This document shows, in pieces, positions 21,660 to 32,379 of a stretch of DNA of 61,477 bases. The stretch is from NCBI GenBank assembly GCA_001311805.1, contig BBCA01000015.1:1-61477 (forward strand), written 5' to 3'. The notes below the pieces were generated by a model. The model did no database searches and was not told where the DNA came from. It was given only the letters and a program-made list of their open reading frames with translations. The translations under genes and the position numbers were made by a program. Origin of the DNA: Lentibacillus juripiscarius JCM 12147 (lineage in GTDB: Bacteria > Bacillota > Bacilli > Bacillales_D > Amphibacillaceae). Every line of letters begins with the position of its first letter. Within the stretch, counting starts at the first letter, position 1.

Positions 21660-23420
21660 ATGCGGAAGACGAAAATTGTGTGTACAATTGGACCATCATC
21701 GGAATCCATTGATACACTAACACAACTAATCGACGCTGGGATGAACGTTGCTCGGCTGAATTTTTCCCATGGGGATTTTGACGAACATAGAGCACGCATT
21801 GAAAACATTCGGGAAGCTGCGACTAAAACCGGAAAAACGGTTGCCATTCTTTTGGATACAAAAGGACCCGAAATCAGGACAGGCTCCTTTGCCGGCGGGG
21901 AAGCAGAGATCCTCAAGGACAGCATTGTGTATGTGACAATGGATGAAGTAGAAGGGACAGCGGAGCGGTTTTCTATCACGTACAGCGGGCTGATTGATGA
22001 TGTCCATCCAGGATCAAAGATTTTACTGGATGATGGACTGATTGAGTTGGAAGTGCTGGAAATCGATCATGAAAACCGTGAGCTAAAAACAAGAGCGCAG
22101 AATTCCGGCACCATTAAGAACAAAAAGGGCGTCAATGTGCCAAACGTCCGTGTTAATTTGCCTGGAATCACTGCGAAGGATGCGGAAGATATTAAATTCG
22201 GCATTGAACAGGAAGTAGACTTCATTGCAGCATCATTTGTCCGCCGAACGTCAGATGTGCTGGAAATTCAGGAATTACTTGAAAAATATGATGCTACCCA
22301 TTTAAACATCATACCAAAAATCGAAAATCAGGAAGGCATTGACAATATTGAGTCCATTCTGGAAGTCAGTGACGGCTTAATGGTAGCCCGTGGTGACCTG
22401 GGGGTGGAAACGCCGGCTGAGGATGTGCCACTCGTCCAGAAGGAACTGATTGCCAAGTGCAACACAGCTGGAAAACCGGTCATTACTGCCACACAAATGC
22501 TTGATTCCATGCAGCGTAACCCGAGACCGACAAGAGCCGAAGCATCGGATGTGGCCAATGCAATCTTTGACGGTACCGACGCGATTATGCTTTCCGGTGA
22601 AACGGCAGCAGGTGATTACCCGGTTGAGTCAGTACAGACGATGAGCGACATTGCTATGAAAGCAGAAACAGCGCTGGACCATAAACTCATATTGGATAAT
22701 CGTTCAAGGTCTTCCCATATGACGATAACCGACGCAATCAGTCAGTCGGTGACCCATACTGCTATGAACCTTTCCGTCAGTGCAATCATCACACCGACAG
22801 AAAGCGGCCATACAGCCAGGATGATTTCCAAGTATCGTCCAAAAGCACCGATTGTCGCCGTCACATTTTCCGAGGTTGTCAACCGGCAATTAGGCCTGGT
22901 TTGGGGTGTGCACGCTGTTATGGGCGGCAAAGCACATTCAACTGATGAAATGCTCGATATTGCTATTGATCAGGGACTGAGTACGAAACTCTTTGATCGG
23001 GGCAGCCGAGTAATTATAACAGCGGGTGTTCCAGTCGGTGAAAGCGGAACAACGAATCTGATGAAAGTTCATGTGATAGGTGATGTGATGGCGAAAGGGC
23101 AAGGGATTGGCCGCGGCAGTGCATACGGCAGAGCAGTGATTGCCAGGAATGCTGAGGAAGCACTCGAAAAGGTCCAGGAAAATGATATACTTGTGACGTA
23201 TGGAACAGACCGCGATATGATGGAAGCTGTTGAAAAAGCAGCTGGGGTTGTTACAGAAGAAGGCGGACTGACATCCCACGCGGCTGTAGTGGGATTGAGT
23301 CTTGGCATTCCGGTGATTGTTGGAGTAAAAGACGTATTCAATCATATAGAAGATGGAACGGATATTACCATTGACGGTGCTAAAGGTGATATCTATCAAG
23401 GGCATGCAAGTGTCCTATAA
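21660..23420 (+). CDS. pyk: Pyruvate kinase Pyk with C-terminal PEP-utilising domain
   Basis: 586 aa, unbroken. Transfers phosphate from PEP to ADP, last step of glycolysis. Barrel motifs: [22 protein letters not shown], the catalytic-Lys region [11 protein letters not shown] and [18 protein letters not shown]. Residues about 475-586 form the extra swivelling domain of Bacillus-type Pyk with [11 protein letters not shown], related to PEP synthase His domains (the His is present). Downstream of pfkA in one operon; start follows AGAGGAGG. Confidence 0.97.
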   Translation: MRKTKIVCTIGPSSESIDTLTQLIDAGMNVARLNFSHGDFDEHRARIENIREAATKTGKTVAILLDTKGPEIRTGSFAGGEAEILKDSIVYVTMDEVEGTAERFSITYSGLIDDVHPGSKILLDDGLIELEVLEIDHENRELKTRAQNSGTIKNKKGVNVPNVRVNLPGITAKDAEDIKFGIEQEVDFIAASFVRRTSDVLEIQELLEKYDATHLNIIPKIENQEGIDNIESILEVSDGLMVARGDLGVETPAEDVPLVQKELIAKCNTAGKPVITATQMLDSMQRNPRPTRAEASDVANAIFDGTDAIMLSGETAAGDYPVESVQTMSDIAMKAETALDHKLILDNRSRSSHMTITDAISQSVTHTAMNLSVSAIITPTESGHTARMISKYRPKAPIVAVTFSEVVNRQLGLVWGVHAVMGGKAHSTDEMLDIAIDQGLSTKLFDRGSRVIITAGVPVGESGTTNLMKVHVIGDVMAKGQGIGRGSAYGRAVIARNAEEALEKVQENDILVTYGTDRDMMEAVEKAAGVVTEEGGLTSHAAVVGLSLGIPVIVGVKDVFNHIEDGTDITIDGAKGDIYQGHASVL

Positions 23421-23576
23421 GCCAGGATATAGAACGAATTAAACTTACCGGATCTTTTGCAGTCGGGCCGTATTACAATTGCTAGAGAAATGAGTGGTCC
23501 AAGATACCAACCGGTTCGTGAAAAGCAATGTAGCTTCTTGCTTTCATTAGAGCCGGGGAAAACTAAGGGTGATAAT

Positions 23577-23966
23577 GTGCGTTGGCTATTACTAGCTTTA
23601 TTGATTGTACCCGCAATGGAAATAGGTGTCTTTATCTGGGCAGGGAACATTATTGGTCCCTGGTGGGTTGTTGCACTAATCATTCTAACCGGGATTGTTG
23701 GTGTTTCCCTTGCGAAAAGACAAGGGATGGAGGCTTGGCAAAGGGCACAGCTGTCCATGAATCACGGACAGCCCCCGGCCGATGCAATAATAGATGGGAT
23801 TTGTATTTTTATCGGGGGTGTATTTTTATTCTCTCCCGGTTTCATAACGGATGCGGTTGGTTTTGCACTTGTGCTCCCGTATACAAGGGGGCCTTTCAAA
23901 CGAATGTTGCAGCAATTGTTGCGGCACTGGATGGATAACGGGAAAATTATATATCGGAGATGGTAG
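23577..23966 (+). CDS. fxsA: FxsA family membrane protein
   Basis: 129 aa, FxsA/YtzA family: three to four membrane helices, MRWLLLALLIVPAMEIGVFIWAG first, then GPWWVVALIILTGIVGVSLAKRQG and the FSPGFITDAVGFALVLP segment typical of the family. GTG 23577 follows AAGGGTG. Its stop is one base from the stop of the convergent ytvI. Role unclear; in E. coli FxsA eases phage exclusion. Confidence 0.85.
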   Translation: MRWLLLALLIVPAMEIGVFIWAGNIIGPWWVVALIILTGIVGVSLAKRQGMEAWQRAQLSMNHGQPPADAIIDGICIFIGGVFLFSPGFITDAVGFALVLPYTRGPFKRMLQQLLRHWMDNGKIIYRRW

Positions 23967-23967
23967 T

Positions 23968-25075
23968 CTAGGCCCCTTTGATAAATTGGCCAATCCAGTG
24001 GAATGCGCCTGCCTGATAAAGGCTTTTGCCGGCGATAGCAATAAATGGTCCCGCCAGCAGTCCGCCTGCTCCCCACAGCTGAAAGCCGGCAAACAGGGCT
24101 GTCAGTGAGGCAAGCGGGCTTAAACCTATCTGGTCCGATAATAGTTTGGTTCAAGCAATTGCCGCTGAACAATTACAATTGCGTACAGGATGGCAAGAGT
24201 TGTCGTCATGGAATAACTGCCTGTCAGAAATGAATAGGCAATCCATGGAATGAAAATAGCACCTGTTCCTATGACAGGCAATATATCCAGAATAGCGGCG
24301 AACATAGATATAGTTAATGCATGGTTAATGCCGGCTGCTGCAAGCCCTATAAATATGGTCACCGCTGTTATGGTTATCAGTAGAAACTGTGCTTTAATAA
24401 AACCGCAAATAGCTGTTTTAAAATGGAACTGCAGCGTACGGCTGGCTGTTAAGACGTTTTCCGGCATCATTTTCTTCCATGTTTGGATGAGGGAAGGCCA
24501 GTCGCTTGTCATAAAGAAAGCAGCCATAATAATAAAAAGAAAAATGGCAGCATACCCTGGAAGCTGTGCCAGTGTGCCGGGTATTTGCATCAGAACGTTC
24601 TGCAGGACTGCCGTAGCGTTATTCGCCCATTGATTGATAAGGTGGTTTGCGTGTTCATGAATCCTTGTTTGCTGATCAGAGCTCAATGAATGAAAAAAAG
24701 AACTGAACTTTTCATATAATGGCAGCAGGTGCTTATCTAAAAGATTTCTGAAAATGTGCATCAGCTGCTGGAAATAAGATGGGACATGCTCAGCCAAATA
24801 TGCCGTCCCCTGGATTAGTTCTGAAACGACTAGGATGAGAAATCCCACAGCAATAACAATGGCGGTTAAAATAACGAAAAAAGCAGCCAGTCCGCGCGGC
24901 AGTCTGACCTTTTTTGCATTAGTGCAACGAAAGGATTAAGAATTATGGATAGCAGCAAGGCAATCAAAAAAGGATATATGTATGGAAGTGTCTGTTGCAG
25001 CAGAAAATAACCAATAACAACGGTAATGAGAACGATGCAAGCTCGCAGTAATTGAAACAGCTTTTCTTTGTACAA
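23968..25075 (-). CDS. ytvI: YtvI, AI-2E family sporulation membrane protein (frameshifted)
   Basis: About 369 aa after repair of breaks near 24142 and 24857. A polytopic membrane protein of the AI-2E exporter/PerM family, with paired N-terminal helices, a long soluble middle (HIFRNLLDKHLLPLYEKF) and the conserved LDILPVIGTGAIFIPW. YtvI is sporulation-linked in B. subtilis and lies near fxsA(ytzA) and citZ there too. Start TTG 25075 follows GGAGG. Convergent with fxsA with no room for a terminator. Confidence 0.85.
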
Positions 25076-25233
25076 TGCCGCCCCTCCAGGTGAACATAAG
25101 ACTTGTACTATTTTACATATGATAAAAACGGGAAAATAGACATGAACCAGCATATTTACGTAACAAAAGCGAATGTTTCCGTGAGAAAGTTTCCTTTGCA
25201 AGGAAAAAGATTGCCGGTTTTCATCGGTTTCAA

Positions 25234-25262
25234 TTCACATTAACCGTCTAATACTTTATAAT
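25234..25262 (+). promoter_or_regulatory. Sigma-A promoter of citZ
   Basis: TTCACA (25234-25239), 17-bp spacer, TATAAT (25257-25262), then a leader of roughly 100 bases holding ATAACCATTTAT, which may be a regulator half-site (CcpC and CcpA control citZ in B. subtilis); that last point is inference. Confidence 0.7.
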
Positions 25263-25366
25263 TGGGCATGGGGATGGCAATGTTATTGTAAAAATATTGT
25301 CAAATGTAATAACCATTTATTTTAACCTGATGAACGAACAATTCATAGAAAAGGAGAGGGTTTGAT

Positions 25367-26481
25367 ATGACATCAGCAAAAGGGTTGGAAGGAATTGTCG
25401 CAACACAGTCTTCAATCAGTTCCATTATTGATGATCAGCTCACATATGTCGGTTATACGATTGATGATCTGGCGGAGAACTCAAGTTTTGAAGAGGTCGT
25501 TTTCTATTGTGGAATTTACGATTGCCAACTAAATCAGAGCTTGATCAATTCAAAACTGATCTGGCATCTAATATGGAACTTCCAGAAGCAATTATTGATC
25601 ATTTGCGTTCGTATGATTTGTCAACGGTACATCCAATGGCTGCCCTCCGTTCCGCAGTATCGATTCTTGGCTTATATGATGATGAAGCCGATGTGATGGA
25701 AGAAGCGGCTAATAAGCGGAAAGCGGTCCGCCTGCAGGCTAAAATCGCAACGATCGTCACTGCTTTTGCCCGCATCCGTCAAGGGAAAGACCCTGTCAAG
25801 CCGAAGAAGGATCTGGGTTTTGCAGCAAACTTCCTTTTTATGCTAAACGGGGAAGAGCCGAAAGATATTGAAGAAGAAGCAATCAACAAGGCCTTGGTGC
25901 TTCATGCCGATCATGAGCTGAATGCATCCACATTTACTGCACGTGTCTGTGTTGCCACCCTGTCTGATATTTATTCAGGCGTGACCGCAGCTATTGGTGC
26001 ATTGAAAGGACCTCTGCATGGTGGTGCCAATGAGCGTGTCATGGAGATGCTTACAGAAATCGGCGAAGAAGAGAATGCGATCCCTTACATTAAGGAAAAG
26101 ATGGCTAACAAAGAAAAAATTATGGGAATGGGGCACCGTGTATATGAACAGGCGACCCACGCGCTAAATACTTGAAACAAATGTCGAAAGAATTGACAAA
26201 AATCACTGGCCAGCCAAAATGGTATAACATGTCCGTTAAAATTGAAGACTACATCAAAGAAGAAAAAAGGACTACCGGCAAATGTTGACTTCTATTCTGC
26301 GTCCGTTTATCACAGTTTAGGCATTGATCATGACTTATTCACTCCAATCTTTGCAACAAGCCGTGTATCTGGATGGCTCGCTCATATCCTTGAGCAATAT
26401 GACAATAACCGGCTGATTCGTCCACGTGCTGAATATGTTGGACCAGAAACACAACAATACGTGGCAATAGAGAATCGCTAA
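25367..26481 (+). CDS. citZ: Citrate synthase CitZ (frameshifted)
   Basis: About 373 aa. Condenses acetyl-CoA with oxaloacetate, first TCA step. Seen: active-site [10 protein letters not shown] (His), GMGHRVYE (His) and VDFYSA (Asp). Breaks near 25508 (T), 26150 (G) and 26267 (A-run). First gene of citZ-icd-mdh, as in B. subtilis. Start follows GGAGAGGG. Confidence 0.94.
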
Positions 26482-26540
26482 AGCTTTTGAGTGCAGTGCC
26501 GGGCTTACAGTTTAAAGCGAAAGCCCGGCCGGCTCAAGCT
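26482..26540 (+). other. Large intercistronic hairpin between citZ and icd
   Basis: Two nested stems: AGCTTTTGAG with CTCAAGCT, and GCCGGGCTT with AAGCCCGGC. There is no T-run after it, so it is more likely an mRNA processing or stabilising structure, or a partial attenuator, than a full terminator. Confidence 0.6.
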
Positions 26541-26639
26541 GCTATTCCGCAGCAGACAAAGCCATTAGTTATTACCATGATTCGCGACAGTATGATAAAA
26601 TAGTAATGTATGCATGAACATGAATAGGAGGTAATCTTT

Positions 26640-27911
26640 ATGACACAAGGTGAAAAAATCACTGTAAACAACGGTAAAATGAATGTACCAAACCATCCGA
26701 TTGTTCCTTTCATTGAAGGTGACGGAACTGGACCGGATATTTGGGCTGCGGCACGCCGTGTAATTGAGGCTGCTGTTGAGAAAGCTTATAATGGCGAAAA
26801 ACAGATTGAATGGACAGAAGTGTATGCGGGGCAAAAAGCATATGATAAAACTGGTGAATGGCTGCCGGATGACACACTTAAAACAATTGATGAATATAAA
26901 ATAGCGATCAAAGGACCGCTCACAACTCCAATCGGCGGCGGCATCCGTTCATTGAACGTTGCGCTGCGCCAGGAACTGGACTTGTTCACTTGCTTGCGTC
27001 CTGTCCGCTATTTTAGTGGCGTGCCATCTCCTGTCAAGCATCCAGAAGATGTGGACATGGCCATTTTCCGTGAGAACACAGAAGATATTTATGCTGGAAT
27101 CGAGTGGCAAAAAGGTTCCGATGAAGTGAATAAAGTAATCAGCTTCCTGCAGGATGAAATGGGAGTCAACAATATCCGTTTCCCTGAAACATCCGGAATC
27201 GGTGTCAAGCCTGTTTCTGAAGAAGGAACAAAGCGCCTGGTTCGGGCTGCAATTGAGTATGCACTGAATGAAGGCCGCCGAAATGTCACATTAGTACATA
27301 AGGGCAACATTATGAAGTTTACAGAAGGATCTTTTAAATCCTGGGGATATGAAGTTGCCGAACAAGAATATGGTGACAAAGTATTCACATGGGCTGAATA
27401 CGATCGTATCGTTGAAAAAGAAGGTAAAGAAGCGGCCAACAAGGCAGAAGATGAAGCTGTTGCTGCCGGTAAACTGCTCGTAAAAGACGCTATTGCTGAT
27501 ATCTTCCTGCAGCAGATTCTGACTCGTCCAAAAGAATTTGATGTTGTCGCAACGATGAACCTGAATGGCGACTACATTTCCGATGCACTGGCAGCACAAG
27601 TTGGCGGAATAGGTATCGCGCCTGGGGCGAATATTAACTATGACACCGGTCATGCGATTTTCGAAGCAACACATGGCACAGCACCAAAATATGCCGGTAT
27701 GGATAAAGTTAATCCATCTTCCGTTATCCTTTCCGCTGTACTAATGCTTGAGCATCTGGAATGGAGAGAAGCAGCCAACCTGATTACAAAAGCAATGGAT
27801 AAAACAATTGCTTCCAAAGTAGTTACCTATGACTTTGCACGTATGATGGACGGTGCCACTGAAGTGAAAACAAGTGAATTCGGTGATGAACTGATCAAAA
27901 ATATGGACTAA
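26640..27911 (+). CDS. icd: NADP isocitrate dehydrogenase Icd
   Basis: 423 aa, unbroken. Oxidises isocitrate to 2-oxoglutarate. Seen: [10 protein letters not shown] at the N-terminus, [18 protein letters not shown] with the substrate-binding Ser/Asn/Arg, the catalytic region, [20 protein letters not shown] and [19 protein letters not shown] precedes the start. Second gene of the TCA cluster. Confidence 0.97.
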   Translation: MTQGEKITVNNGKMNVPNHPIVPFIEGDGTGPDIWAAARRVIEAAVEKAYNGEKQIEWTEVYAGQKAYDKTGEWLPDDTLKTIDEYKIAIKGPLTTPIGGGIRSLNVALRQELDLFTCLRPVRYFSGVPSPVKHPEDVDMAIFRENTEDIYAGIEWQKGSDEVNKVISFLQDEMGVNNIRFPETSGIGVKPVSEEGTKRLVRAAIEYALNEGRRNVTLVHKGNIMKFTEGSFKSWGYEVAEQEYGDKVFTWAEYDRIVEKEGKEAANKAEDEAVAAGKLLVKDAIADIFLQQILTRPKEFDVVATMNLNGDYISDALAAQVGGIGIAPGANINYDTGHAIFEATHGTAPKYAGMDKVNPSSVILSAVLMLEHLEWREAANLITKAMDKTIASKVVTYDFARMMDGATEVKTSEFGDELIKNMD

Positions 27912-28006
27912 AAACTCTCGAGTATGCGATTAGCTGGGCGTGGCTACTATCATAGCCAGGTGCTGCTTCAGATTATAACTTTCTAATCAATGGAAGGGGA
28001 TCGGAC

Positions 28007-28943
28007 ATGGCGATCAATCGCAAAAATATCTGTCATCGGTTCCGGTTTCACTGGTGCCACAACTGCTTTGATGATGGCACAGAAAGAACTGGGTGACGTC
28101 GTATTAGTGGATATTCCGGATATGGAAGACCCGACGAAAGGGAAAGCGCTGGACATGAAAGAAGCTAGCCCTGTTCAGGGATTTGACGCCAATATTACCG
28201 GAACAGCGAACTATGAAGACACGAAAGATTCCGACCTCGTTATCATTACAGCTGGTATTGCACGAAAACCAGGCATGAGCCGTGATGATCTGGTTAATAC
28301 GAATGCTAAAATCATGAAGACTGTCACAAGGGATATTGTCAACTATTCACCGGACACAACCATTGTCGTATTGACCAATCCGGTTGATGCAATGACGTAT
28401 ACCGTGTTCAAAGAGTCCGGACTTCCGAAAGAACGTGTCATCGGCCAATCCGGTGTACTGGATACAGCGCGGTTCCGTACATTCGTCGCTGAAGAACTGA
28501 ACCTGTCTGTTAAAGATATTACCGGGTTCGTTCTTGGTGGACATGGTGACGATATGGTTCCATTGATCCGCTATTCATATGCTGGCGGAATTCCACTCGA
28601 AAAACTGATTTCCAAAGACCGTCTTGATGAGATTGTTGAGCGTACCCGTAAAGGCGGCGGTGAAATCGTTGGACTGCTGGGTAACGGCAGTGCCTATTAC
28701 GCACCAGCCGCTTCGCTGACAGTTATGGCGGAAGCAATCCTGAAAGATCAGCGCCGTGTCCTTCCATCTATCGCATACTTGGAAGGCGAGTATGGCTACA
28801 ATAACATTTATCTAGGCGTGCCAACTGTCATTGGTGGAAATGGTCTGGAAGAAATCATTGAATTGGATTTGACTGATGACGAAAAAGCTGCACTGGATAA
28901 ATCAGCCGACTCTGTTAAGAATGTGCTTCAAGTACTAGAATAG
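28007..28943 (+). CDS. mdh: Malate dehydrogenase Mdh (frameshifted near start)
   Basis: About 312 aa. Oxidises malate to oxaloacetate with NAD. Seen: [15 protein letters not shown]ossmann motif, VLVDIPDME with the NAD-selecting Asp, catalytic GGHGDDM His. The natural start ATG 28007 (MAINRK) is separated from the body by one missing A near 28025. RBS AAGGGGA. Followed by a clear terminator, closing citZ-icd-mdh. Confidence 0.95.
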
Positions 28944-28946
28944 CCA

Positions 28947-28989
28947 TAAAGCTTCTCACTGCCCATAAGAGGTAGTGGGAGGCTTTTTT
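28947..28989 (+). terminator. Terminator of citZ-icd-mdh
   Basis: AAGCTTCTCACTGCC / GGTAGTGGGAGGCTT with T tail. Confidence 0.85.
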
Positions 28990-29124
28990 ATTGATGAGCC
29001 TTTGACTTTGACAATTAGACCATTGTTTAGGTGTATGGAGCAGCCGAAATGTCCGCAGGCTCGGATAAGAATAATCTATACGAAAAAGCTTTCTGAGTTA
29101 AATGGAAACAATCATAATTTTTGT

Positions 29125-29144
29125 TATAATGGAAAGCGCTTACA
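29125..29144 (+). promoter_or_regulatory. -10 box with overlapping cre (CcpA) site
   Basis: TATAAT at 29125-29130 is followed at once by GGAAAGCGCTTACA (29131-29144), which fits the Bacillus cre consensus TGWAANCGNTNWCA at 13 of 14 positions. A site at the transcription start normally means repression by CcpA during growth on sugars. Confidence 0.75.
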
Positions 29145-29160
29145 AACGGGGGGTGATCAA

Positions 29161-29637
29161 GTGATTGGCAAAAAGAGAAAACTGGGTAAAAAGATTGACG
29201 ATTTACAAATTGGCGATTCATATACCGCATCCCATATGATGGAGGATAAAGAACTATTACTATATTTGGGTCTGACGAACGATGCTAATCCGCTCTATAT
29301 TCAGCATGATTACGCTTCTCAGACACCTTATAGGCGGCCGGTCGTTCCATCAGTCATGCTTTTCGGAATGGTCTCATCCATCGTATCGATGCATCTGCCT
29401 GGGCCTGGCAGCCACATTACTCAGCACGAGATGACATTTCCAAAACCGGTGTTTCACTATGCTGAAGTAACATTTACACTTGAGATTATTGCGATTGACC
29501 GGGAAAGTTATGAAGTAACTTTATCCGTTATTGGATTTGACCGTGAAGGGGAGGAAGTGCTGCGCGGCAAGCTGAATGTCTGCCCGGCCTATGAACCTGA
29601 GTCATTGACGGGATGGTCGCTGGAAAACTTCTTTTAG
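29161..29637 (+). CDS. MaoC-like hotdog dehydratase
   Basis: About 158 aa from GTG 29161, which follows GGGGGGTG. A MaoC-like hotdog protein: GLTNDANPLYIQHDYA carries the family's Asp-His hydratase pair, followed by RRPVVPSVMLFGMVSSI. Such enzymes hydrate enoyl-CoA or act in related acyl steps. It lies between mdh and phoP with its own cre-controlled promoter, suggesting a catabolic role; the substrate is unknown. Confidence 0.8.
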   Translation: MIGKKRKLGKKIDDLQIGDSYTASHMMEDKELLLYLGLTNDANPLYIQHDYASQTPYRRPVVPSVMLFGMVSSIVSMHLPGPGSHITQHEMTFPKPVFHYAEVTFTLEIIAIDRESYEVTLSVIGFDREGEEVLRGKLNVCPAYEPESLTGWSLENFF

Positions 29638-29703
29638 AGGTTAGCCGACCGGTATTCTGTTTCCCAATTGGTGCAACCGCCTATGCTGTTTTGTAAATTT
29701 ATT

Positions 29704-29745
29704 TTTACATGGCAATCTGTTCACATTGATGCCTGTTCATTGTAA
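29704..29745 (+). promoter_or_regulatory. 16-bp spaced direct repeats before phoP
   Basis: TTTACA (29704), TTCACA (29720) and TTCATT (29736) recur every 16 bp, with CTG before the second and third. They resemble TT(A/C)ACA Pho boxes, but the known 11-bp spacing of Bacillus Pho boxes is not met. Possible autoregulatory region. Confidence 0.4.
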
Positions 29746-29786
29746 GATAAAGATAACATTGCACGTATGGGAATGGGGAGTGCCAA

Positions 29787-30478
29787 ATGAAGAAACGGAT
29801 TCTGATTGTTGATGATGAAACGTCTATTGCAACTTTGTTGACATTCAATCTGGAACAGGCGGGGTTTGAAACAGATGTCGCATATGATGGCAGAGAGGCA
29901 GTCGAAAAGGGGAGAAAGGGAGTTATGATCTGATGATACTTGATCTGATGCTTCCTGAAATGGACGGGACGGATGTATGTAGGCATCTGCGGAGCAAACA
30001 GGTTGACACTCCAATTCTGATGCTGACAGCGAAAGATGAAGAGTCTGATAAGATTCTGGGACTTGATCTCGGCGCAGATGACTATTTGACCAAACCTTTC
30101 AGTGTGAAAGAAGTGATTGCGCGGGTGAAAGCAATATTAAGGCGGACCGAAAAAGCTGGATCCGCCACTGATATCTTTATTAAAATAGGCCGTCTTACTA
30201 TTTATCCTGACCGGTATGAGGCAGAAATGGACGGAAAACTTCTGACATTCACCCGAAAAGAATTTGAGCTGTTATATTACCTTGCTTCCCATAAAGGAAA
30301 GGTACTTTCTCGTGACCAGCTTTTGAGTGCGGTATGGAATTATGACTTCGCTGGAGACACTCGAATTGTTGATGTTCACGTCAGCCATCTGCGGGAAAGG
30401 ATTGAGCCGGATACGAGAAAACCGATTTATATTAAAACGATTAGAGGACTGGGCTACAAATTGGAGGAACCGACATAA
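29787..30478 (+). CDS. phoP: Phosphate response regulator PhoP (frameshifted)
   Basis: About 230 aa OmpR-type regulator. Receiver domain with acidic DDE near 10-12, phospho-acceptor Asp in LILDLMLPE and Lys in LTKPFS; C-terminal winged helix (TFTRKEFELLYYL, DTRIVDVHVSHLRERIE). One A missing near 29920 (GAAAGGGAG). Activates phosphate-starvation genes. Stop overlaps the phoR start (TAATG). Confidence 0.92.
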
Positions 30479-31868
30479 TGCGATTACGGCCATTATTTAC
30501 CAAACCGCTGGCATCCTATCATGCCGGTGTTTTTATCCTGGTTGCAGTAACAGGAATTGTTATCAGCCAGCTGACGGAAGAGCATATTATTCTTGGCTCG
30601 ATTTTAATAGTGGAATATCTTCTGCTGCTTGTTCTTATGCTTCATGTTTATGAGAAATATATGAGACCAATTAAGAAAGCTTCAAAGTCGGTGGATGAAC
30701 TTGTGAAAGGAAATTACCGGACCCGGATACATCATACTTCAGGAGGGAGTATTGGTGAACTGAGCAGCAAACTGAATATGCTGGCCCGGAATCTCAGTGA
30801 GTTTCAAATGCAGGAACAGATGCAGGAAGAGCAGCTGTCTACCGTTATTGACAATACACAAAGCGGACTTGTTCTGATTGATGAAAAAGGATACATCCAT
30901 CTGGTCAATCGGAAGTTTTTATCTATGTTTGGCGGTACACCGAAGGATTATCGAAGTTTTTTTTTTTATATTATGACGTGATGGAAAATGAAACGATTCA
31001 CGAAACCGTTCAGCAGACATTTTTGTATGAACAAAATATTAAACACTCGTTTACACAGACAATTGATCTGGATAAAAAGTATATTGAAATAATCGGTGCA
31101 CCGATATTTAATGAACGAAACATGCTGAAAGGTGCTGTCCTGCTCCTTTATGACATTACCCATCTGAAGAAACTGGAACTAATGCGGAAAGATTTCGTCG
31201 CCAATGTGTCCCACGAACTGAAACGCCGATCACTTCGATTACCGGATTTGCTGAGACACTTCTGAACGGGGCGTTGAATGATAAAGAGACATTGCATAGC
31301 TTCCTGACCATCATCTATGATGAAAGCTACCGACTGCAGGGGCTGATTGAGGATCTCCTGACATTATCCAAACTGGAAAAAGACGATTTCAGGCTGACCA
31401 GGACAACGGTGCATATGGATCAGCTGACGGGAGAAATTCTTCCAGTTCTTCATCAGCGTGCCGGACAAAAGGAATTAGCCTGTCAACGGACGTGAAGGAA
31501 GATATAGCATTGCAGGCTGATGGAGAACGGATAAACAGGTGATCATCAATTTACTGACAAATGCAATCAGTTATACTCCGGAGAATGGTGAGGTGAAGCT
31601 GTCCGTAACCGATGAGGAGGATCATGTGCACATTACCGTGTCGGATAATGGTATCGGCATCCATCCGGAGTATGTTCCACGAATATTTGAGCGTTTTTAC
31701 CGTGTGGATAAGGCCCGTAGCCGGAATACAGGTGGAACAGGGCTCGGACTGGCTATTGTTAAACACATAGTGGAAGTGCATAATGGAAACATATCTGTTG
31801 AGAGTGAACCGGGTAAAGGTTCCGTTTTTCATGTGCTTCTTCCCAAACACGATGAAACATCCCTGTAA
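30478..31868 (+). CDS. phoR: Sensor histidine kinase PhoR, short-loop form (frameshifted)
   Basis: About 464 aa after repair. Two N-terminal membrane helices (about 16-31 and 38-60) separated by only a few residues (QLTEEH), then HAMP (about 60-110), PAS (about 115-215), HisKA with VSHELK (phospho-His) and HATPase with NLLTNA, DNGIGI and [12 protein letters not shown]. subtilis PhoR has a large extracytoplasmic domain between its helices; here it is absent. Breaks near 30968 (long T-run), 31228, 31477 and 31533. Partner of PhoP. Confidence 0.9.
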
Positions 31869-31884
31869 TGGGGGTGTTTTTGTT
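31855..31884 (+). terminator. Terminator of phoPR
   Basis: AACATCCC / GGGGGTGTT with TTTTGTT; overlaps the last codons of phoR. Confidence 0.7.
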
Positions 31885-31909
31885 ATACTGTTCCGTATAA
31901 ATTGTGTTG

Positions 31910-32104
31910 TTGAACCCGCTGCCCGAATACACTTCGCTTTCACCACTCCGGGTACAACTGCGACATCTGCTTAAGCTCCCTCTGGTCGCTTTCACAGTGT
32001 CTCCTTTGCCGCGGGCGAGTGGCAAGCCTCCTCGGGCAGAGCCCTGTGGGGTCTTGCCTATCTCGCACTTCCCGCAGGAGTCTACGTGTATTCGGGCTGC
32101 TCAG
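31910..32104 (-). repeat. GC-rich dispersed repeat, reverse copy
   Basis: About 195 bp, far richer in G and C than the DNA around it, with no reading frame. Near its right end GGGGTCTT and CCCGCAGGAGTC match, in reverse orientation, the blocks of the copy at 44060-44190 (GACTCCAGCGGG, GAAGACCCC). Such elements are scattered between genes in many Bacillaceae; function unknown. Confidence 0.65.
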
Positions 32105-32189
32105 GGGTATCTATACTATTTTAATTTCATTCAAAATAACGTCGGAAAGAAGTTAAATAATGGTTAAAAGGGGGCGTGCAGAATTGGAT

Positions 32190-32309
32190 ATGAGCGATGC
32201 TGGCATCATCATTATTATTGCTATCGCCTACTTGCCGGTCATTTACAATATGCAGAAACGCATTCGCAGTCTGGAAGATGAGGTAAGCAGACTAAAAGAC
32301 CGGAGATAA
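32190..32309 (+). CDS. Small membrane protein upstream of polA, 39 aa
   Basis: 39 residues from ATG (41 from TTG 32184, which sits 9 bases after a GGGGG site). A single N-terminal membrane helix (AGIIIIIAIAYLPVIYNM) is followed by a charged, heptad-like tail (RIRSLEDEVSRLKDRR), the layout of small membrane-anchored coiled-coil proteins. It starts about 200 bases before polA and no terminator separates them. Confidence 0.55.
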   Translation: MSDAGIIIIIAIAYLPVIYNMQKRIRSLEDEVSRLKDRR

Positions 32310-32379
32310 TTTTTTCATTCGTGAGCAGATGATGATAAACTATAGATAGTATTCAGATGCTGATCGGAGGAAAGTGTCC

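Noticed and set aside
23430..23520. TTACCGGATCTTTT after pyk as a fourth MITE copy
   Set aside because: Only about 14 bases resemble one end of the element and no second end is visible.
30960..31265. Programmed frameshifting at the T-run of phoR or A-runs of other genes
   Set aside because: The breaks are too many and in too many unrelated genes; sequencing error explains them all.
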